Source of the DNA: Gammaproteobacteria bacterium
Lineage (GTDB): Bacteria > Pseudomonadota > Gammaproteobacteria > Steroidobacterales > Steroidobacteraceae
DNA length: 64,000 nucleotides
NCBI GenBank assembly: GCA_004297335.1
Contig: SCUD01000058.1
Coordinates: 23,092 to 87,091 of the forward strand
Reading direction: 5' to 3'
A program made the translations under genes and the position numbers. This document shows positions 13,038-23,471 of this stretch, in pieces (within the stretch, counting starts at the first letter, position 1; each line of letters opens with the position of its first letter). The notes under the pieces are model-generated. The model saw only the letters and a program-made list of their open reading frames with translations. It did not search any database and was not told where the DNA came from.

Positions 13038-16013
13038 TCAGTGGAACTCGCGCGTCGCCACCTGCAGCGCGCCGAGCATCGCCGAGCGGTCCTCGAGCCG
13101 CTCGGCGATGACGTGCAGCACCTCGCCCTCGCGCTGCAGCCTTCCGCTGACGCCCAGCAGCCGTGCTTCCCGCAGTGCGCGGCGCTGCCGCTCGGCCACC
13201 TGGCGCCACACCACCAGGTTGACCTGGCCGGTCTCGTCCTCGAGTGTCACGAAGGTCACGCCGCGCGCGCTGCCTGGCTGCTGCCGGGTCAGCACGAGGC
13301 CGCCGGTGCGCAGCCGTGCTCCCGCCGCGAGCCCGGCGACTTCTGCCGCCGTGAGCCAGCCGGACGCGACCAGCCGCGGGCGCAGCAGCGCCAGCGGATG
13401 ACGCCCGAGCGTCAGGCCAAGCGCCTGGTAGTCGGCGACGATGTCCTCGCCCTCGCCGGGCGTACGCAGCAGCGGGATGCCGGCCGGGTCACCGGCAACC
13501 GGCACGAGCGGCAACGGCGCCGTGATGCCATGCGCCTCCCAGGCGGCGCGATGCCGGTGTCCGGCCAGGCCGGCCAGGGCGCCGGCCGCCGCCAGCGCCG
13601 CGAGCTCGCGCCGTCCGAGCCCGGCACGCCGCGCGAGTTCACCCACGTCGCGATACGGGCCGTCCACGCGGGCGGCGACCAGGCGCCCGGCTGCCTCGCG
13701 GGCCAGGTCGCGGACCTGATTGAGTCCAAGGCGCAGCGCGGGACCCTCCTCCACAGGCTCCAGCGTCGCCTCGACCCCGCTCGCGTTGACGTCCACGCCA
13801 TGCACGATCACGCCGTGCCCGCGCGCGTCACGCACCAGCTGGGCCGGCGCGTAGAAACCCATCGGCTGGCTGTTCAGCAGCGCACAGCAGAAGGCCGCCG
13901 GCTCGTGGCACTTGAGCCAGGCGGAGGCATAGACCAGCAGCGCGAAACTCGCGGCATGCGATTCCGGAAAGCCATATTCGCCGAAGCCCTGGATCTGGCG
14001 GAACACCTGCTGCGCGAACGCCGCGGCATAACCGCGCGCGCGCATGCCCGTGATGAGCCGCTGCTCGAAGGACTCCAGCGACCCGTGGCGCCGCCAGGCG
14101 GCCATCGCCCGGCGCAGCTGGTCCGCCTCGCCGGGCGTGAAGCCGGCCGCGACGATCGCGAGCTGCATGACCTGCTCCTGGAAGATCGGCACGCCGAGCG
14201 TGCGCTCGAGCACGCCGCGCACCGCCGGGCCGGGATAGTCCACCGGCTCGAGGCCGGCCCGGCGCCGCAGGTAGGGATGTACCATCTGGCCCTGGATCGG
14301 ACCGGGCCGCACGATCGCGACCTCGATCACGAGGTCGTAGTAGCAGCGCGGCCGCAGCCGCGGCAGCATCGCCATCTGCGCGCGTGATTCGATCTGGAAC
14401 ACGCCGACCGTGTCGGCGCGGCTGATCATCGCGTAGACCGCCGGATCCTCGGCGGGGATGTCGGTGAGCCGGAATTCGCGGCCGCGCCGCCGCGCTACCA
14501 GCGCGAGCGCGCGGCGCAGTGCCGCCAGCATGCCGAGCCCCAGCACATCCACCTTCAGCAGTCCGAGCTCGTCGAGGTCGTCCTTGTCTCACTGGATCAC
14601 GGTGCGGGCCGGCATCGCCGCGTTCTCGACCGGCACGAGTTCCGCGAGCGGGCCGCGCGCGATCACGAAGCCGCCCGGATGCTGCGACAGGTGTCGCGGG
14701 AAGCCGATCAGCTCGCCGACCAGCGCCTCGGCATGCGCCGGCAGCGGCCGTGTCGGGTCGAGGCCGAGCGCCCGGCAGACGTCGCGCCGCGCACTCTTCG
14801 GGCGGTAGCGGGTCACCACTGCGGTCAGCGCCGCGCGCTCGCGCCCGTAGCGCTCGTAGAGGTACTGGATGACTTCCTCGCGCCGCTCGTGCTCGAAGTC
14901 GACGTCGATGTCCGGTGGCTCGTTGCGCTCGCGGGAGATGAAGCGCTCGAACAGCATGTTCATCCGCGCCGGGTCGACCGCGGTGATGCCGAGCGCGTAG
15001 CAGACCGCCGAATTGGCCGCGGAGCCGCGGCCCTGGCACAGGATGCCGCGCCCGCGGGCAAAGCGGACCAGGTCGTGCACGGTCAGGAAATAATGCTCGT
15101 AGCCGAGCTCGGCGATCAGCGCGAGCTCGCGGTCGAGCAGCTCGCGCACGGCCGGTGGCGTGCCACCGGACCAGCGCCAGCGCTCGCCCTGCGCAACCAG
15201 CCGCCGCAGCCGGGTACCCGGTGTCATGCCGGGCGGCACGGTATCCAGCGGAAATTCGTAGCGGAGCTCGTCGAGCGCGAAGCGGCAGCGCGCGGCGATC
15301 TCGAGCGTGGCTTCGCGCAATTCCCGAGGATAGAGCGCACTGAGGCGCGCCAGCGTGCGCAGCGAGCGCTCGCCGTTCGGAAACAGGGCGTGCCCGGCCT
15401 GCGCCACCGTCGTACCGAGGCGAATCGCGGTCAGCGTGTCCTGCAGCGCACGCCGGCGCCGCAGGTGCAGGTGCACGTCGCCACTCGCAACTGGCGGGAT
15501 GTCGAGCTGCCCGGCCAGCGCCAGCAGCGCGGCCAGCCGGGCGTGGTCCGCACCGGTAGCCGCCAGCTCGACGGCGAGCCACAGGCGCCCCGGGAAGCGC
15601 TCGCGCAGCCAGGCGCCCTCGCCCGCCTGCGGCTCCACGCCGGGCAGCCACAGCAGCAGGCAGTCCTCGAGCCCGGCCGCGAGATCGGCCCGCGTGAGCC
15701 GGTAGCGCCCCTTCGGCGCCGCGCGGCGGGCCTGCGTGATCAGCCGTGCGAGTGCGCCGTAGCCGCGCCGGCTCGTCGCCAGGCAGACCAGCCGCAGGCC
15801 GTCGTCGAAGGTGAGCTCGCTGCCGACCAGCAGCGTGAAACCGCGCTCGCGGGCGGCGACATGGGCCCGCACGATCCCGGCCAGCGAGCATTCGTCGGTC
15901 AGCGCGAGCGCGGCGTAGCCGAGCTGCTGCGCCCGGATGACGAGTTCCTCCGGATTCGAGGCCCCGCGCAGGAACGTGAAGTTGCTGAGGCAGTGCAGCT
16001 CGGCGTAGGACAT
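13038..16013 (-). pseudogene. dnaE2: Error-prone DNA polymerase DnaE2/ImuC, interrupted by one in-frame TGA at 14589-14591 (possible nonsense mutation, sequencing error or recoding)
   Basis: Upstream half [25 protein letters not shown] ... [12 protein letters not shown] then TGA, downstream half [20 protein letters not shown] ... TREFH in the same frame; only one stop interrupts an otherwise intact gene. Confidence 0.85.
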
Positions 16014-17359
16014 CAGCCGAACACGCCGTGCAGGAACCAGTCCTGTCCCGGCGGACGCTCGCGGAAAACCCACAGCCGCGCTCCATCCCGTGCCAGCGCG
16101 ACGTAGTAGTCACGGCGCACGTCGTGCCCATCCCACCAGCCGCTCTCGATACGCTCGGGTCCCGCGACGAGCCGGATCTCCGGCTGCGCGAGCCGCTGCG
16201 GCACCGTGAGCATCCACAGCGGGCGCGGCGGATGCGCCGCGGGCCGGCTCCCGGCCGGTGGCGCACCGGCACCGGGTTCCGCGACCCGCCATGCCCGTTC
16301 CGGGCGATGGTCCGGCACCGGGCGGACGCCGAACACCGCGGCCTGACCGAGTCGCGCCCGCAGCCGCTCCAGCAGCTGCACCGGCGCCTCCGGATCCGCA
16401 CTGGCGCCCTGGTCGAACAGGCCAGCGCTGCGCCACTGCAGCGGCAACGGCACGCCGCTGCGCATGCGCAGGGCCGTGACCGGCGCGGGCAGCCGTTCCC
16501 GCGCGAGCCGCTCACGGAGCAATTCCCCGAGGTATTGCCCGTCGCCGGCCGGCCGGCCGAGGCCCAGCCGGATCCGGGACGGTGGCCGTTCCCGGTGCAG
16601 CAGGTCGAGGCGCAGTCCATCGATACCGCTCGCGCGGACCTGCAGGAATGCCCCGAGGCGCGCCAGCAGCCGGGTGATGCCCGGTACGAGTCCGGCCACC
16701 GCCACCGCGGGCGCCGGCAACTCGATCTCCGCAAGAAAACGCTCAGGCGCTGCGTAATGGCGGCGTGGCTGCGGGCAGCGACTGAAGCCTTCATCCAGTT
16801 CCCGAAGCAGGGCCGGCCCGAGGCGGCGCGCCAGGCCTTCGCGGGGCAGGCGCGCGAGTTCCGCGAGGTTGCGGATACCGAAGCGGGCCAGCGTAGCCAG
16901 GGCCGCCTCCGGCCAGCCCAGGCAGGAGAGCGGCAACCGCTTCGCGAGGCCTGGCAGCGCATCAGCGCGCAGGACGACGATCCCGAGCCCCGCCCGGGCG
17001 AGCCACAGGGCGCCACGCGGGCTCGGGGCAATGGCCACGCTGGCCTCATAGCCACCCGCGCGCAGGCCGGCCAGGGCGCGCTGCCGCAGCGCCGCGGCAC
17101 CACCGAACAGCCGCAGGCTGCCACGCACCTCACCGAGCAGCGCCGCAGGTGGCTCCAGGCTGACGCGCGGGGTGAAACGCAGTGCCCAGCAGGCCAGCGC
17201 GTCCAGCCGGATGGTCTCCACGGACTGCAGCTGCACGGCCAGCCACAGCTCGCGCACCCCGCCAGCTGCGACCGGGCCGGGAGCGCGGGCGACCGGCCGC
17301 AGCACCTGCCGGGATGCCACCGTTGCCGGCATCGCCGTCGCCGGGCGCGCTTCGGACAT
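16013..17359 (-). CDS. imuB: ImuB, Y-family polymerase-like SOS mutagenesis protein
   Basis: [51 protein letters not shown]; between imuA and dnaE2. Confidence 0.88.
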   Translation of the reverse strand: MSEARPATAMPATVASRQVLRPVARAPGPVAAGGVRELWLAVQLQSVETIRLDALACWALRFTPRVSLEPPAALLGEVRGSLRLFGGAAALRQRALAGLRAGGYEASVAIAPSPRGALWLARAGLGIVVLRADALPGLAKRLPLSCLGWPEAALATLARFGIRNLAELARLPREGLARRLGPALLRELDEGFSRCPQPRRHYAAPERFLAEIELPAPAVAVAGLVPGITRLLARLGAFLQVRASGIDGLRLDLLHRERPPSRIRLGLGRPAGDGQYLGELLRERLARERLPAPVTALRMRSGVPLPLQWRSAGLFDQGASADPEAPVQLLERLRARLGQAAVFGVRPVPDHRPERAWRVAEPGAGAPPAGSRPAAHPPRPLWMLTVPQRLAQPEIRLVAGPERIESGWWDGHDVRRDYYVALARDGARLWVFRERPPGQDWFLHGVFG

Positions 17360-17368
17360 CTCTGTGCC

Positions 17369-17992
17369 TCAGCGGATCAACAGGCCGGCAATGCGCGCGG
17401 GCATGCCGCCGCGGCTTTTCAGGATCTCGACATCCAGGCTGCCATCGCGGGCCGCCAGCGCGAGCCGCAGCGCGGCCGGCGAGGATTCGTTGCGGCGCTG
17501 CCCGGGACGGAACAGCAGGCCGAGGCTCTGCCCCTCGGCAGCCGCCAGCTTCAGGCGCCGCAGTGCCGTATCGCTGATGGCATCCACCCAGCCGAGTACG
17601 GCCGCACAGGCGCTGGAACGCAGGGCCTGCTCCATCGCCCAGGGCAGCTCCACACCCGCCCGCGGCCGCACCACCAGCATCCGCCCGGGATCGAGCCCGA
17701 CCCCGGCCAGCGCCGGCGCATAGGGCAGATACGGGGGATCCAGCCACGCGATCCAGCGCGGCGCTTCCGGCCGGGCAGCGGACAGCTCTCGCAGCAGTGG
17801 CACCAGCAGTTCGAGCTCGCCGATGCCCGCGGCCGGCAGCAGCAGCTCCACGAGGGTGTCGAGCGGCCAGCCTCCGCCGGGCAGCCGCTCGTCGAGACGA
17901 CGGAATCCGGTAGGCACAGTGGCCGACGCCGCAGCATCCGCCCCGCGCCACAGCCCCGGGTGCGCCAGCAGCGACTCGAGCGGATCGCTCAC
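17369..17992 (-). CDS. imuA: ImuA, SOS translesion mutagenesis cassette protein (RecA/SulA-like)
   Basis: [42 protein letters not shown]; between lexA and imuB. Confidence 0.87.
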   Translation of the reverse strand: MSDPLESLLAHPGLWRGADAAASATVPTGFRRLDERLPGGGWPLDTLVELLLPAAGIGELELLVPLLRELSAARPEAPRWIAWLDPPYLPYAPALAGVGLDPGRMLVVRPRAGVELPWAMEQALRSSACAAVLGWVDAISDTALRRLKLAAAEGQSLGLLFRPGQRRNESSPAALRLALAARDGSLDVEILKSRGGMPARIAGLLIR

Positions 17993-18612
17993 TGCATCGT
18001 TTCCGACCGGCCGCGCCGCAGCACGCCGACCACCACTCCCTCGATGACCAGCGACTGCTCGCGCAGGTCCACGCGGATCGGCGCAAACTCGGAATTCTCC
18101 GGCAGCAGCCAGACCACCGGGCCTTCCTGGCGATAGCGCTTGACCGTCACCTCGTTCTCGAGGCGCGCGACGATGATCTGCCGGTTGCGGACTTCCGGCG
18201 TGCGGTGGACCGCGACGAGATCACCATCGAGGATCCCGGCATCGCGCATGCTCATGCCGCTGACCCGCAGCAGGTAATGCGCCGCCGGCGTGAACAGCCG
18301 CGGATCGAGCTGGAACCGGCCCTCGATGTGTTCCTCGGCCAGGATCGGCCGGCCGGCTGCCACGCGGCCGATCAACGGCAGGCCAAGTTGCTCGCGCAGC
18401 ACGTCCTTCAGCACGATGCCGCGCGAAGTGCCGGCGATCAGCTCGATGGCCCCCTTGCGCTGCAGCGCGCGCAGATGCTCCTCCGCGGCATTGGCGGAGC
18501 GGAAACCCAGGGCCCGGGCGATTTCTGCACGCGTGGGCGGCAGGCCGTTATCAGCGATGGATTCCCGGATGAAGACGAGAATCTGCTGCTGGCGGGGGGT
18601 GAGATCATACAT
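17989..18612 (-). CDS. lexA: LexA repressor
   Basis: [47 protein letters not shown]; catalytic region [15 protein letters not shown] ... [23 protein letters not shown]. Confidence 0.97.
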   Translation of the reverse strand: MYDLTPRQQQILVFIRESIADNGLPPTRAEIARALGFRSANAAEEHLRALQRKGAIELIAGTSRGIVLKDVLREQLGLPLIGRVAAGRPILAEEHIEGRFQLDPRLFTPAAHYLLRVSGMSMRDAGILDGDLVAVHRTPEVRNRQIIVARLENEVTVKRYRQEGPVVWLLPENSEFAPIRVDLREQSLVIEGVVVGVLRRGRSETMQ

Positions 18613-18619
18613 GGGGCAC

Positions 18620-18635
18620 CTGTATGGAAAATCAG
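18620..18635. promoter_or_regulatory. LexA (SOS) box, lexA-proximal
   Basis: CTGTATGGAAAATCAG fits CTG-N10-CAG; 8 bp from the lexA start codon. Confidence 0.75.
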
Positions 18636-18639
18636 GAGG

Positions 18640-18655
18640 CTGTGATTATATACAG
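18640..18655. promoter_or_regulatory. LexA (SOS) box, lexA-distal, overlapping the predicted lexA -10
   Basis: CTGTGATTATATACAG fits CTG-N10-CAG; reverse strand contains TATAAT at 18645-18650, with TTGCCG at 18667-18672 (16-bp spacer). Confidence 0.85.
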
Positions 18656-18773
18656 TTTCCATCACCCGGCAAGTCCTTCCCGCAGCCTCCCCCATTACGT
18701 TAATATTGCTTCTGAGCATTCCTGCCCACGCGGGCGTTTTTCGTTTTGTGCAACTCTGATGGAGAACAATCTC

Positions 18774-19085
18774 ATGACCAAGATCCTGAAAGTGGGCATC
18801 GCTGCCGCCGTCATCGCCCTGGGCGCTGGCTGCACTGATCTCAAGCCCCTGCAGGCGGAAGTCGATTCGCTGAAGTCGCAGGTTTCCCGGCTGTCCGGCG
18901 ACCTCGGCAGCGTGAAGTCCACGGCCGACGACGCCAGCCGCGCCGCCGCCTCCGCCCAGCAGGCTGCCACCTCGGCGCAGAACACGGCCAACCAGGCCCT
19001 GTCCGCGGCCCAGGCTGCGCAGACCTGCTGCACCGAGAACCGTGAGCGCATGGATCGCATGTTCGAAAAGTCGATGTCGAAGTAA
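18774..19085 (+). CDS. Lpp/OprI-like alanine-zipper outer membrane lipoprotein
   Basis: Lipobox AVIALGAGC, Ala-rich heptads SRAAASAQQAATSAQNTANQALSAAQAAQ, C-terminal Lys (KSMSK). Confidence 0.85.
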   Translation: MTKILKVGIAAAVIALGAGCTDLKPLQAEVDSLKSQVSRLSGDLGSVKSTADDASRAAASAQQAATSAQNTANQALSAAQAAQTCCTENRERMDRMFEKSMSK

Positions 19086-19110
19086 TCGACCGTCACTGGT
19101 CCGATACGAA

Positions 19111-19141
19111 GGCCCCGCGGCACTGCCGCGGGGCCTTTTTC
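19111..19141 (+). terminator. Rho-independent terminator after the lipoprotein gene
   Basis: AGGCCCCGCGGC-ACT-GCCGCGGGGCCT followed by TTTTC. Confidence 0.9.
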
Positions 19142-19149
19142 ATGGCCCG

Positions 19150-20091
19150 TCAGTCCGGCGTGACCAGCGAGACAGCCTCCGGCAGGCCCCGCGCCTCGCT
19201 CCAGATCCGTTCGGCGCGCGGCCAGTCGATCGCCCGCGGTGCGGCACGCGTCGCCTCGACGATGAGCCGGCTCAGGTCCGTCAGCGTCGGCAGATCGACC
19301 GCATCCTCCTGCAGCGGCGGATGCACCTCGATGAGCAGCTGGCCCTCATGCCAGCCCCACTTGTAGGGCTGGTTCACGATCCGTACCGGCGTGTTGACGG
19401 CCGTCATGCCGAACAGCCGCTCGATGTCCTCCGGATAGAGGCGCATGCAGCCATGCGTGACCTGCATGCCGACGCCAGCCGGACGGTTCGTGCCGTGGAT
19501 CAGGTACGAACCCCCGGGAATGCCGAGGCGCAGTGCATGCTGCCCGAGCGGATTGTCCGGACCCGCGGGCACCACGGCCGGCAGGATGTCACCACGCCGC
19601 GCATGCTCGAGCCGCACGGACTGTGGCGGTGTCCAGGTCGGGTCCTTCACCTTCTGGACGATGCGCGTAACGCCGAGTGGCGTCTTCCAGTCCATCTTGC
19701 CGATACTGACCGGGAAGGCCCATACGACCGGCGTCTCCCCGGGTGCCGGCACCGGAAAGTAGTACAGCCGGTGTTCCGGCAGGTTGATCACGATCCCTTC
19801 GCGCGGCGCGACCGGCAGCAAGCGCTGGCGGGGCAGGACGATCGGCGTGCCGGCGCCCGGCAGCCAGGTGTCGACGCCTGGATTGGCGTTGATGATCTCC
19901 TCGTGGCCGAGTCCGTGCCGCCGCGCGATATCGGGCAGCGTATCCGTCGCGTGCGCCGCGGTCGTCAGTGGCACGCCGATCAGGTCGCTGCCCGGCGGTG
20001 GCAGTGCGAAACTCTCCGCCGCCACCGGTGGTACAACCACCAGCAACAGGATCAGCAACAGTCCGGTCTGGTGCACGGAACTCACTGTCAA
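19150..20091 (-). CDS. L,D-transpeptidase (ErfK/YbiS/YnhG family) with LysM-like N-terminal region
   Basis: Signal peptide; DTLPDIARRHGLGHEEIINANPGVDTWLPGAGTPIVLP; YkuD motif GSYLIHGTNRPAGVGMQVTHGCMRLYPEDIERLF. Confidence 0.93.
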   Translation of the reverse strand: MTVSSVHQTGLLLILLLVVVPPVAAESFALPPPGSDLIGVPLTTAAHATDTLPDIARRHGLGHEEIINANPGVDTWLPGAGTPIVLPRQRLLPVAPREGIVINLPEHRLYYFPVPAPGETPVVWAFPVSIGKMDWKTPLGVTRIVQKVKDPTWTPPQSVRLEHARRGDILPAVVPAGPDNPLGQHALRLGIPGGSYLIHGTNRPAGVGMQVTHGCMRLYPEDIERLFGMTAVNTPVRIVNQPYKWGWHEGQLLIEVHPPLQEDAVDLPTLTDLSRLIVEATRAAPRAIDWPRAERIWSEARGLPEAVSLVTPD

Positions 20092-20122
20092 TCGGACCCC
20101 GGCCCGGGTCGAAAGTTGCGGG

Positions 20123-21100
20123 TCAGTAGCGGATCAGCGCCGAACCCCAGGTGAAGCCGCCACCGAAGGTCTCGAGCAGCAGCAGCTGCCCACGGCGGAT
20201 CCGGCCGTCCCGGACCGCGGTGTCGAAGGCGAGCGGAATCGATGCGGCAGAGGTATTGCCGTGCTCCTGCACCGTGATGACCACTTTTTCCAACGGCAGC
20301 TGCAGCTTGTCGGCCGCCGCCTGGATGATGCGCAGGTTGGCCTGGTGCGGCACCAGCCAGTCGATCTGGTCGCGTTCGATGCCGTTCTTGGCCAGCGTCT
20401 CGTCGACCAGGCGCGACAGCGTGCGGACCGCAGTGCGGAACACCTCGTTGCCGAGCATCCGCAGGCCACCGGGCGCACCGGCACGCAGCTCGCCGAAGCC
20501 GTGCGAGACGCCGTACGGAAAGTTCAGCAGGTCCTTGTAGCGGCCGTCCGAATGCAGGTGGGTCGCGAGGATGCCCGGTTCGTCGGCCGGGGTCAGCACG
20601 AATGCGCCCGCACCGTCGCCGAACAGCACGCAGGTGCCGCGGTCAGTCCAGTCGACAATACGCGAAAGACACTCGGAGCCGACGACGAGCGCACAGCGCG
20701 ACTCGCCGAGACGCACGAACTTGTCAGCCAGCGACAGCGCGAACACGAAGCCGCTGCACGCGGCCTCCACCGAGAACGCGGGGCAGCCATGGATGCCGAG
20801 TCGCTGCTGCAGCAGGGTGCCGGTGTTGGGGAAGATCAGGTCCGGCGTCGTCGTGCCGACGACGATCAGGTCCACGTCCGCAGGCGTGAGCCCCGCGGCC
20901 TTCAGCGCGCGGCGGGCCGCATGCTCGGCCAGCGACGAGGCGGTTTCGTGCTCGGCTGCGATGTGCCGGTGCTCGATACCCGTTCGCGACCGGATCCAGT
21001 CGTCACTGGTCTCGACCAGCTGCTCGAGATCCGCGTTGCTCAGGATCTTTTCCGGCAGGTAGCTGCCGGTACCGACGATGCGCGAGTAGCGCAGGTTCAT
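20123..21100 (-). CDS. fabH: 3-oxoacyl-ACP synthase III (FabH)
   Basis: YSRIVGTGSYLPEKILSNADLEQLVETSDDWIRSRTGIEHRHIA; active site EAACSGFVFAL; GNTSAASIPLAF. Confidence 0.96.
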   Translation of the reverse strand: MNLRYSRIVGTGSYLPEKILSNADLEQLVETSDDWIRSRTGIEHRHIAAEHETASSLAEHAARRALKAAGLTPADVDLIVVGTTTPDLIFPNTGTLLQQRLGIHGCPAFSVEAACSGFVFALSLADKFVRLGESRCALVVGSECLSRIVDWTDRGTCVLFGDGAGAFVLTPADEPGILATHLHSDGRYKDLLNFPYGVSHGFGELRAGAPGGLRMLGNEVFRTAVRTLSRLVDETLAKNGIERDQIDWLVPHQANLRIIQAAADKLQLPLEKVVITVQEHGNTSAASIPLAFDTAVRDGRIRRGQLLLLETFGGGFTWGSALIRY

Positions 21101-21134
21101 TGCGGCTGGCGCGCGGCCCGCGGGCCCGCCGGCC

Positions 21135-21329
21135 TCATTCCTGAGGAGCGTCTTTGGCGCGCGGCTCGATCACGCGCCGGCCCCGATAGAACCCGTCGGG
21201 ACTGACACAATGCCGCCGGTGCGTCTCACCGGTGGTCGGATCCTTGGACAGCGCGGGCGCGGCCAGGCGGTCATGCGCCCGGCGCATGCCACGAGTGGAC
21301 GGTGTCCGGCGACTTTTCTGTACGGCCAT
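21135..21329 (-). CDS. rpmF: 50S ribosomal protein L32
   Basis: [54 protein letters not shown]. Confidence 0.96.
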   Translation of the reverse strand: MAVQKSRRTPSTRGMRRAHDRLAAPALSKDPTTGETHRRHCVSPDGFYRGRRVIEPRAKDAPQE

Positions 21330-21345
21330 CTGGCATCTCTCCGTT

Positions 21346-21831
21346 TCAGTTCTTCAACAGCTTCCCCAGCCCGGCAAACGGCCGGCGGGTGGCCTCGGTC
21401 ACATCGGTCCCGGTGACGCAATCGTCACCCGGCCCATGCCGGGCCGCGACCGGCAGTCCCAGCAGCAATTCGTCCTCGACCAGCGCCTGCAGGTCGACCC
21501 GGGCTGGATCGGTCGCGATCGCCTCCGCATCCGCCGGCACGGCCGCATCCGGATCCGCGACCAGCGCCAGTCGCGATTCCGACTCGAGTGCGTGGACCAT
21601 CGGGCGCAGGCAGCGCTGGCACACGAGCGGCAGCCGCGCCCGCACCACCAGCGTCCCGACCGGCGTGCCGTCGATCAGCTCCAGCGCCAGCCGGACGGCC
21701 ACCCGCCCGTCCGGCACCGCGAGCCGGTCGGCCAGGCGCGGAAAATCTGCCAGCGCGAACTCCCGCTCGACGTTCGCCTGGCGTGCGGCCAGACTCACTG
21801 CATCCAGCCACGCCCCGGCTACCGTCGACAT
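21346..21831 (-). CDS. yceD: YceD/DUF177 family protein
   Basis: [51 protein letters not shown]; immediately upstream of rpmF. Confidence 0.88.
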   Translation of the reverse strand: MSTVAGAWLDAVSLAARQANVEREFALADFPRLADRLAVPDGRVAVRLALELIDGTPVGTLVVRARLPLVCQRCLRPMVHALESESRLALVADPDAAVPADAEAIATDPARVDLQALVEDELLLGLPVAARHGPGDDCVTGTDVTEATRRPFAGLGKLLKN

Positions 21832-21915
21832 GGGGGCGGTATCATAGTGACGGCCCGCGGGAGTGTCAAAGAAGCCACTGATGCAAATTCCTGTTTTTCC
21901 AGCCCGGATCGGTCC

Positions 21916-22506
21916 GTGAGCCCCCGACTGTACCTGGCCTCCACCTCGCGCTGGCGCGCCGCGCTGCTCGGCCGGCTGGGGCTGCCATTCCTGCAGGAAG
22001 CCCCGCGGGTCGCCGAGGATCCGCGCCCCGGCGAGGCCCCCGCGAGCCGCGCGCTGCGCCTGGCTGGTGAGAAGGCAGGCGCGGTCTGCGCCCGGCACCC
22101 GGACGCCTGGGTACTCGGTTCCGACCAGGTCGCCGAATGCGACGGACACATCCTCGACAAGCCCGGTGATTCCGCCCGCTGCGTGGCGCAGTTGCAGCTC
22201 TGCAGTGGCCGGGCGGCGCGCTTCCACACCGCCGTCACGCTGCGGCATGCGGCCTCCGGCGTCACCACGGAGCACGTGGACTGCACGACGGTGCGATTCC
22301 GCCGGCTGGCGCCCGCGGAAGTTGCCCGCTACGTGGAACTCGAGCAGCCCTTCGACTGTGCCGGCGGCTTCCGCTGCGAAGGCCTTGGCATAGTGCTGTT
22401 CGAGTCGATCGAGAGCCGCGACCCGACGGCCCTGGTGGGACTGCCGCTGATCTGGGTCGCTGCGGCACTGCGTCAGGCCGGGCTCGATCCGCTGGCGCCA
22501 GCCTGA
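21916..22506 (+). CDS. Maf-family nucleotide pyrophosphatase
   Basis: GTG start; SPRLYLASTSRWRAALLGRLGLPF ... VLGSDQVAECDGHILDKPGD ... FDCAGGFRCEGLGIVLFESIESRDPTALVGLPL. Confidence 0.92.
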   Translation: MSPRLYLASTSRWRAALLGRLGLPFLQEAPRVAEDPRPGEAPASRALRLAGEKAGAVCARHPDAWVLGSDQVAECDGHILDKPGDSARCVAQLQLCSGRAARFHTAVTLRHAASGVTTEHVDCTTVRFRRLAPAEVARYVELEQPFDCAGGFRCEGLGIVLFESIESRDPTALVGLPLIWVAAALRQAGLDPLAPA

Positions 22507-23471
22507 TCCCGCCGGCCAAGCGGCAGTCGCGCGAGGACCGCCGCGAGATCGTCCGGCAGCGGCACGGTCACGGCAAAGCGCTGGTCGCTGCCGGGCCAGC
22601 GGAACGCCAGCGCAGCGCAGTGCAGGAACATGCGCCGCAGGCCGAACTCCCGCATTGCCGCATTGAAGACGCGGCTGCCGTAGCGCTCGTCTCCCGCCAC
22701 CGGATGGCCCGCGTGCGCCGCGTGCACGCGGATCTGGTGCATGCGCCCGGTCAGCAACCGCACCTCCATGAGTGTCGCCAGCTCGCGGTAGTGCTGGCGC
22801 GGCGCGAACACCGTCGCCGCACTCCGGCCCTCGGCATGCACACGCACGTGCCGCTCACCACCCTGGCGCAGGTGCGTGAGCACGGGCGCATCGATGGTCT
22901 TGCGGCCGAGCACCCAGCGGCCCTCCAGCAGCGTGGTGTAGTGCTTCTCGACCTGGCCCTCGCGCAGCAGCGCATGCAGTTCGCGCAGGGCCGGGCGCTG
23001 CCGTGCGACCAGCAGGCAGCCGCTCGTGTCCCGGTCCAGCCGGTGCGCGAGCTCGAGCTCCTCGCCGGGACGGTCGGCACGCAGCACCTCGATGACGCCG
23101 AAGGCGAGCCCCGATCCGCCATGCACGGCGATCCCCGCCGGCTTCGCGATCACCAGCAGGCGCGGATCCTCGTACACGATCGCCTCGCGGATCGTCTGCC
23201 GGAGGCTGGCCGGGACCCGCGGCGGCGCCGGGTCCGCAGACGCGGGCCGCACCGGCGGCAGCCGGATCTCGTCATCGGCCGCGAGCCGGTACTCCGGCTT
23301 CGCCCGTCCGCCGTTGACGCGTACCTCCCCGCGCCGCAACAGGCGATAGACATGACTGCGCGGCACGCCCTTGAATTCGCGCAGCAGGAAGTTATCCAGC
23401 CGCTGGCCGGCGTCCTCCGGTCCGGCGCGCACGCGCCGGACCCGCCCGTCCCCAGCCAGGTCTGGACTCAT
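22473..23471 (-). CDS. rluC: 23S rRNA pseudouridine synthase RluC-like (S4 domain + RluA family)
   Basis: RLDNFLLREFKGVPRSHVYRLLRRGEVRVNGGR; HRLDRDTSGCLLVAR; divergent from rne as in enterobacteria. Confidence 0.92.
   Translation of the reverse strand: MSPDLAGDGRVRRVRAGPEDAGQRLDNFLLREFKGVPRSHVYRLLRRGEVRVNGGRAKPEYRLAADDEIRLPPVRPASADPAPPRVPASLRQTIREAIVYEDPRLLVIAKPAGIAVHGGSGLAFGVIEVLRADRPGEELELAHRLDRDTSGCLLVARQRPALRELHALLREGQVEKHYTTLLEGRWVLGRKTIDAPVLTHLRQGGERHVRVHAEGRSAATVFAPRQHYRELATLMEVRLLTGRMHQIRVHAAHAGHPVAGDERYGSRVFNAAMREFGLRRMFLHCAALAFRWPGSDQRFAVTVPLPDDLAAVLARLPLGRRDQAGASGSSPA

Noticed and set aside
13828-17133. 1101-aa minus-strand ORF in the dnaE2/imuB region
   Set aside because: Out of frame with dnaE2 and imuB; the correct frames give clear family motifs
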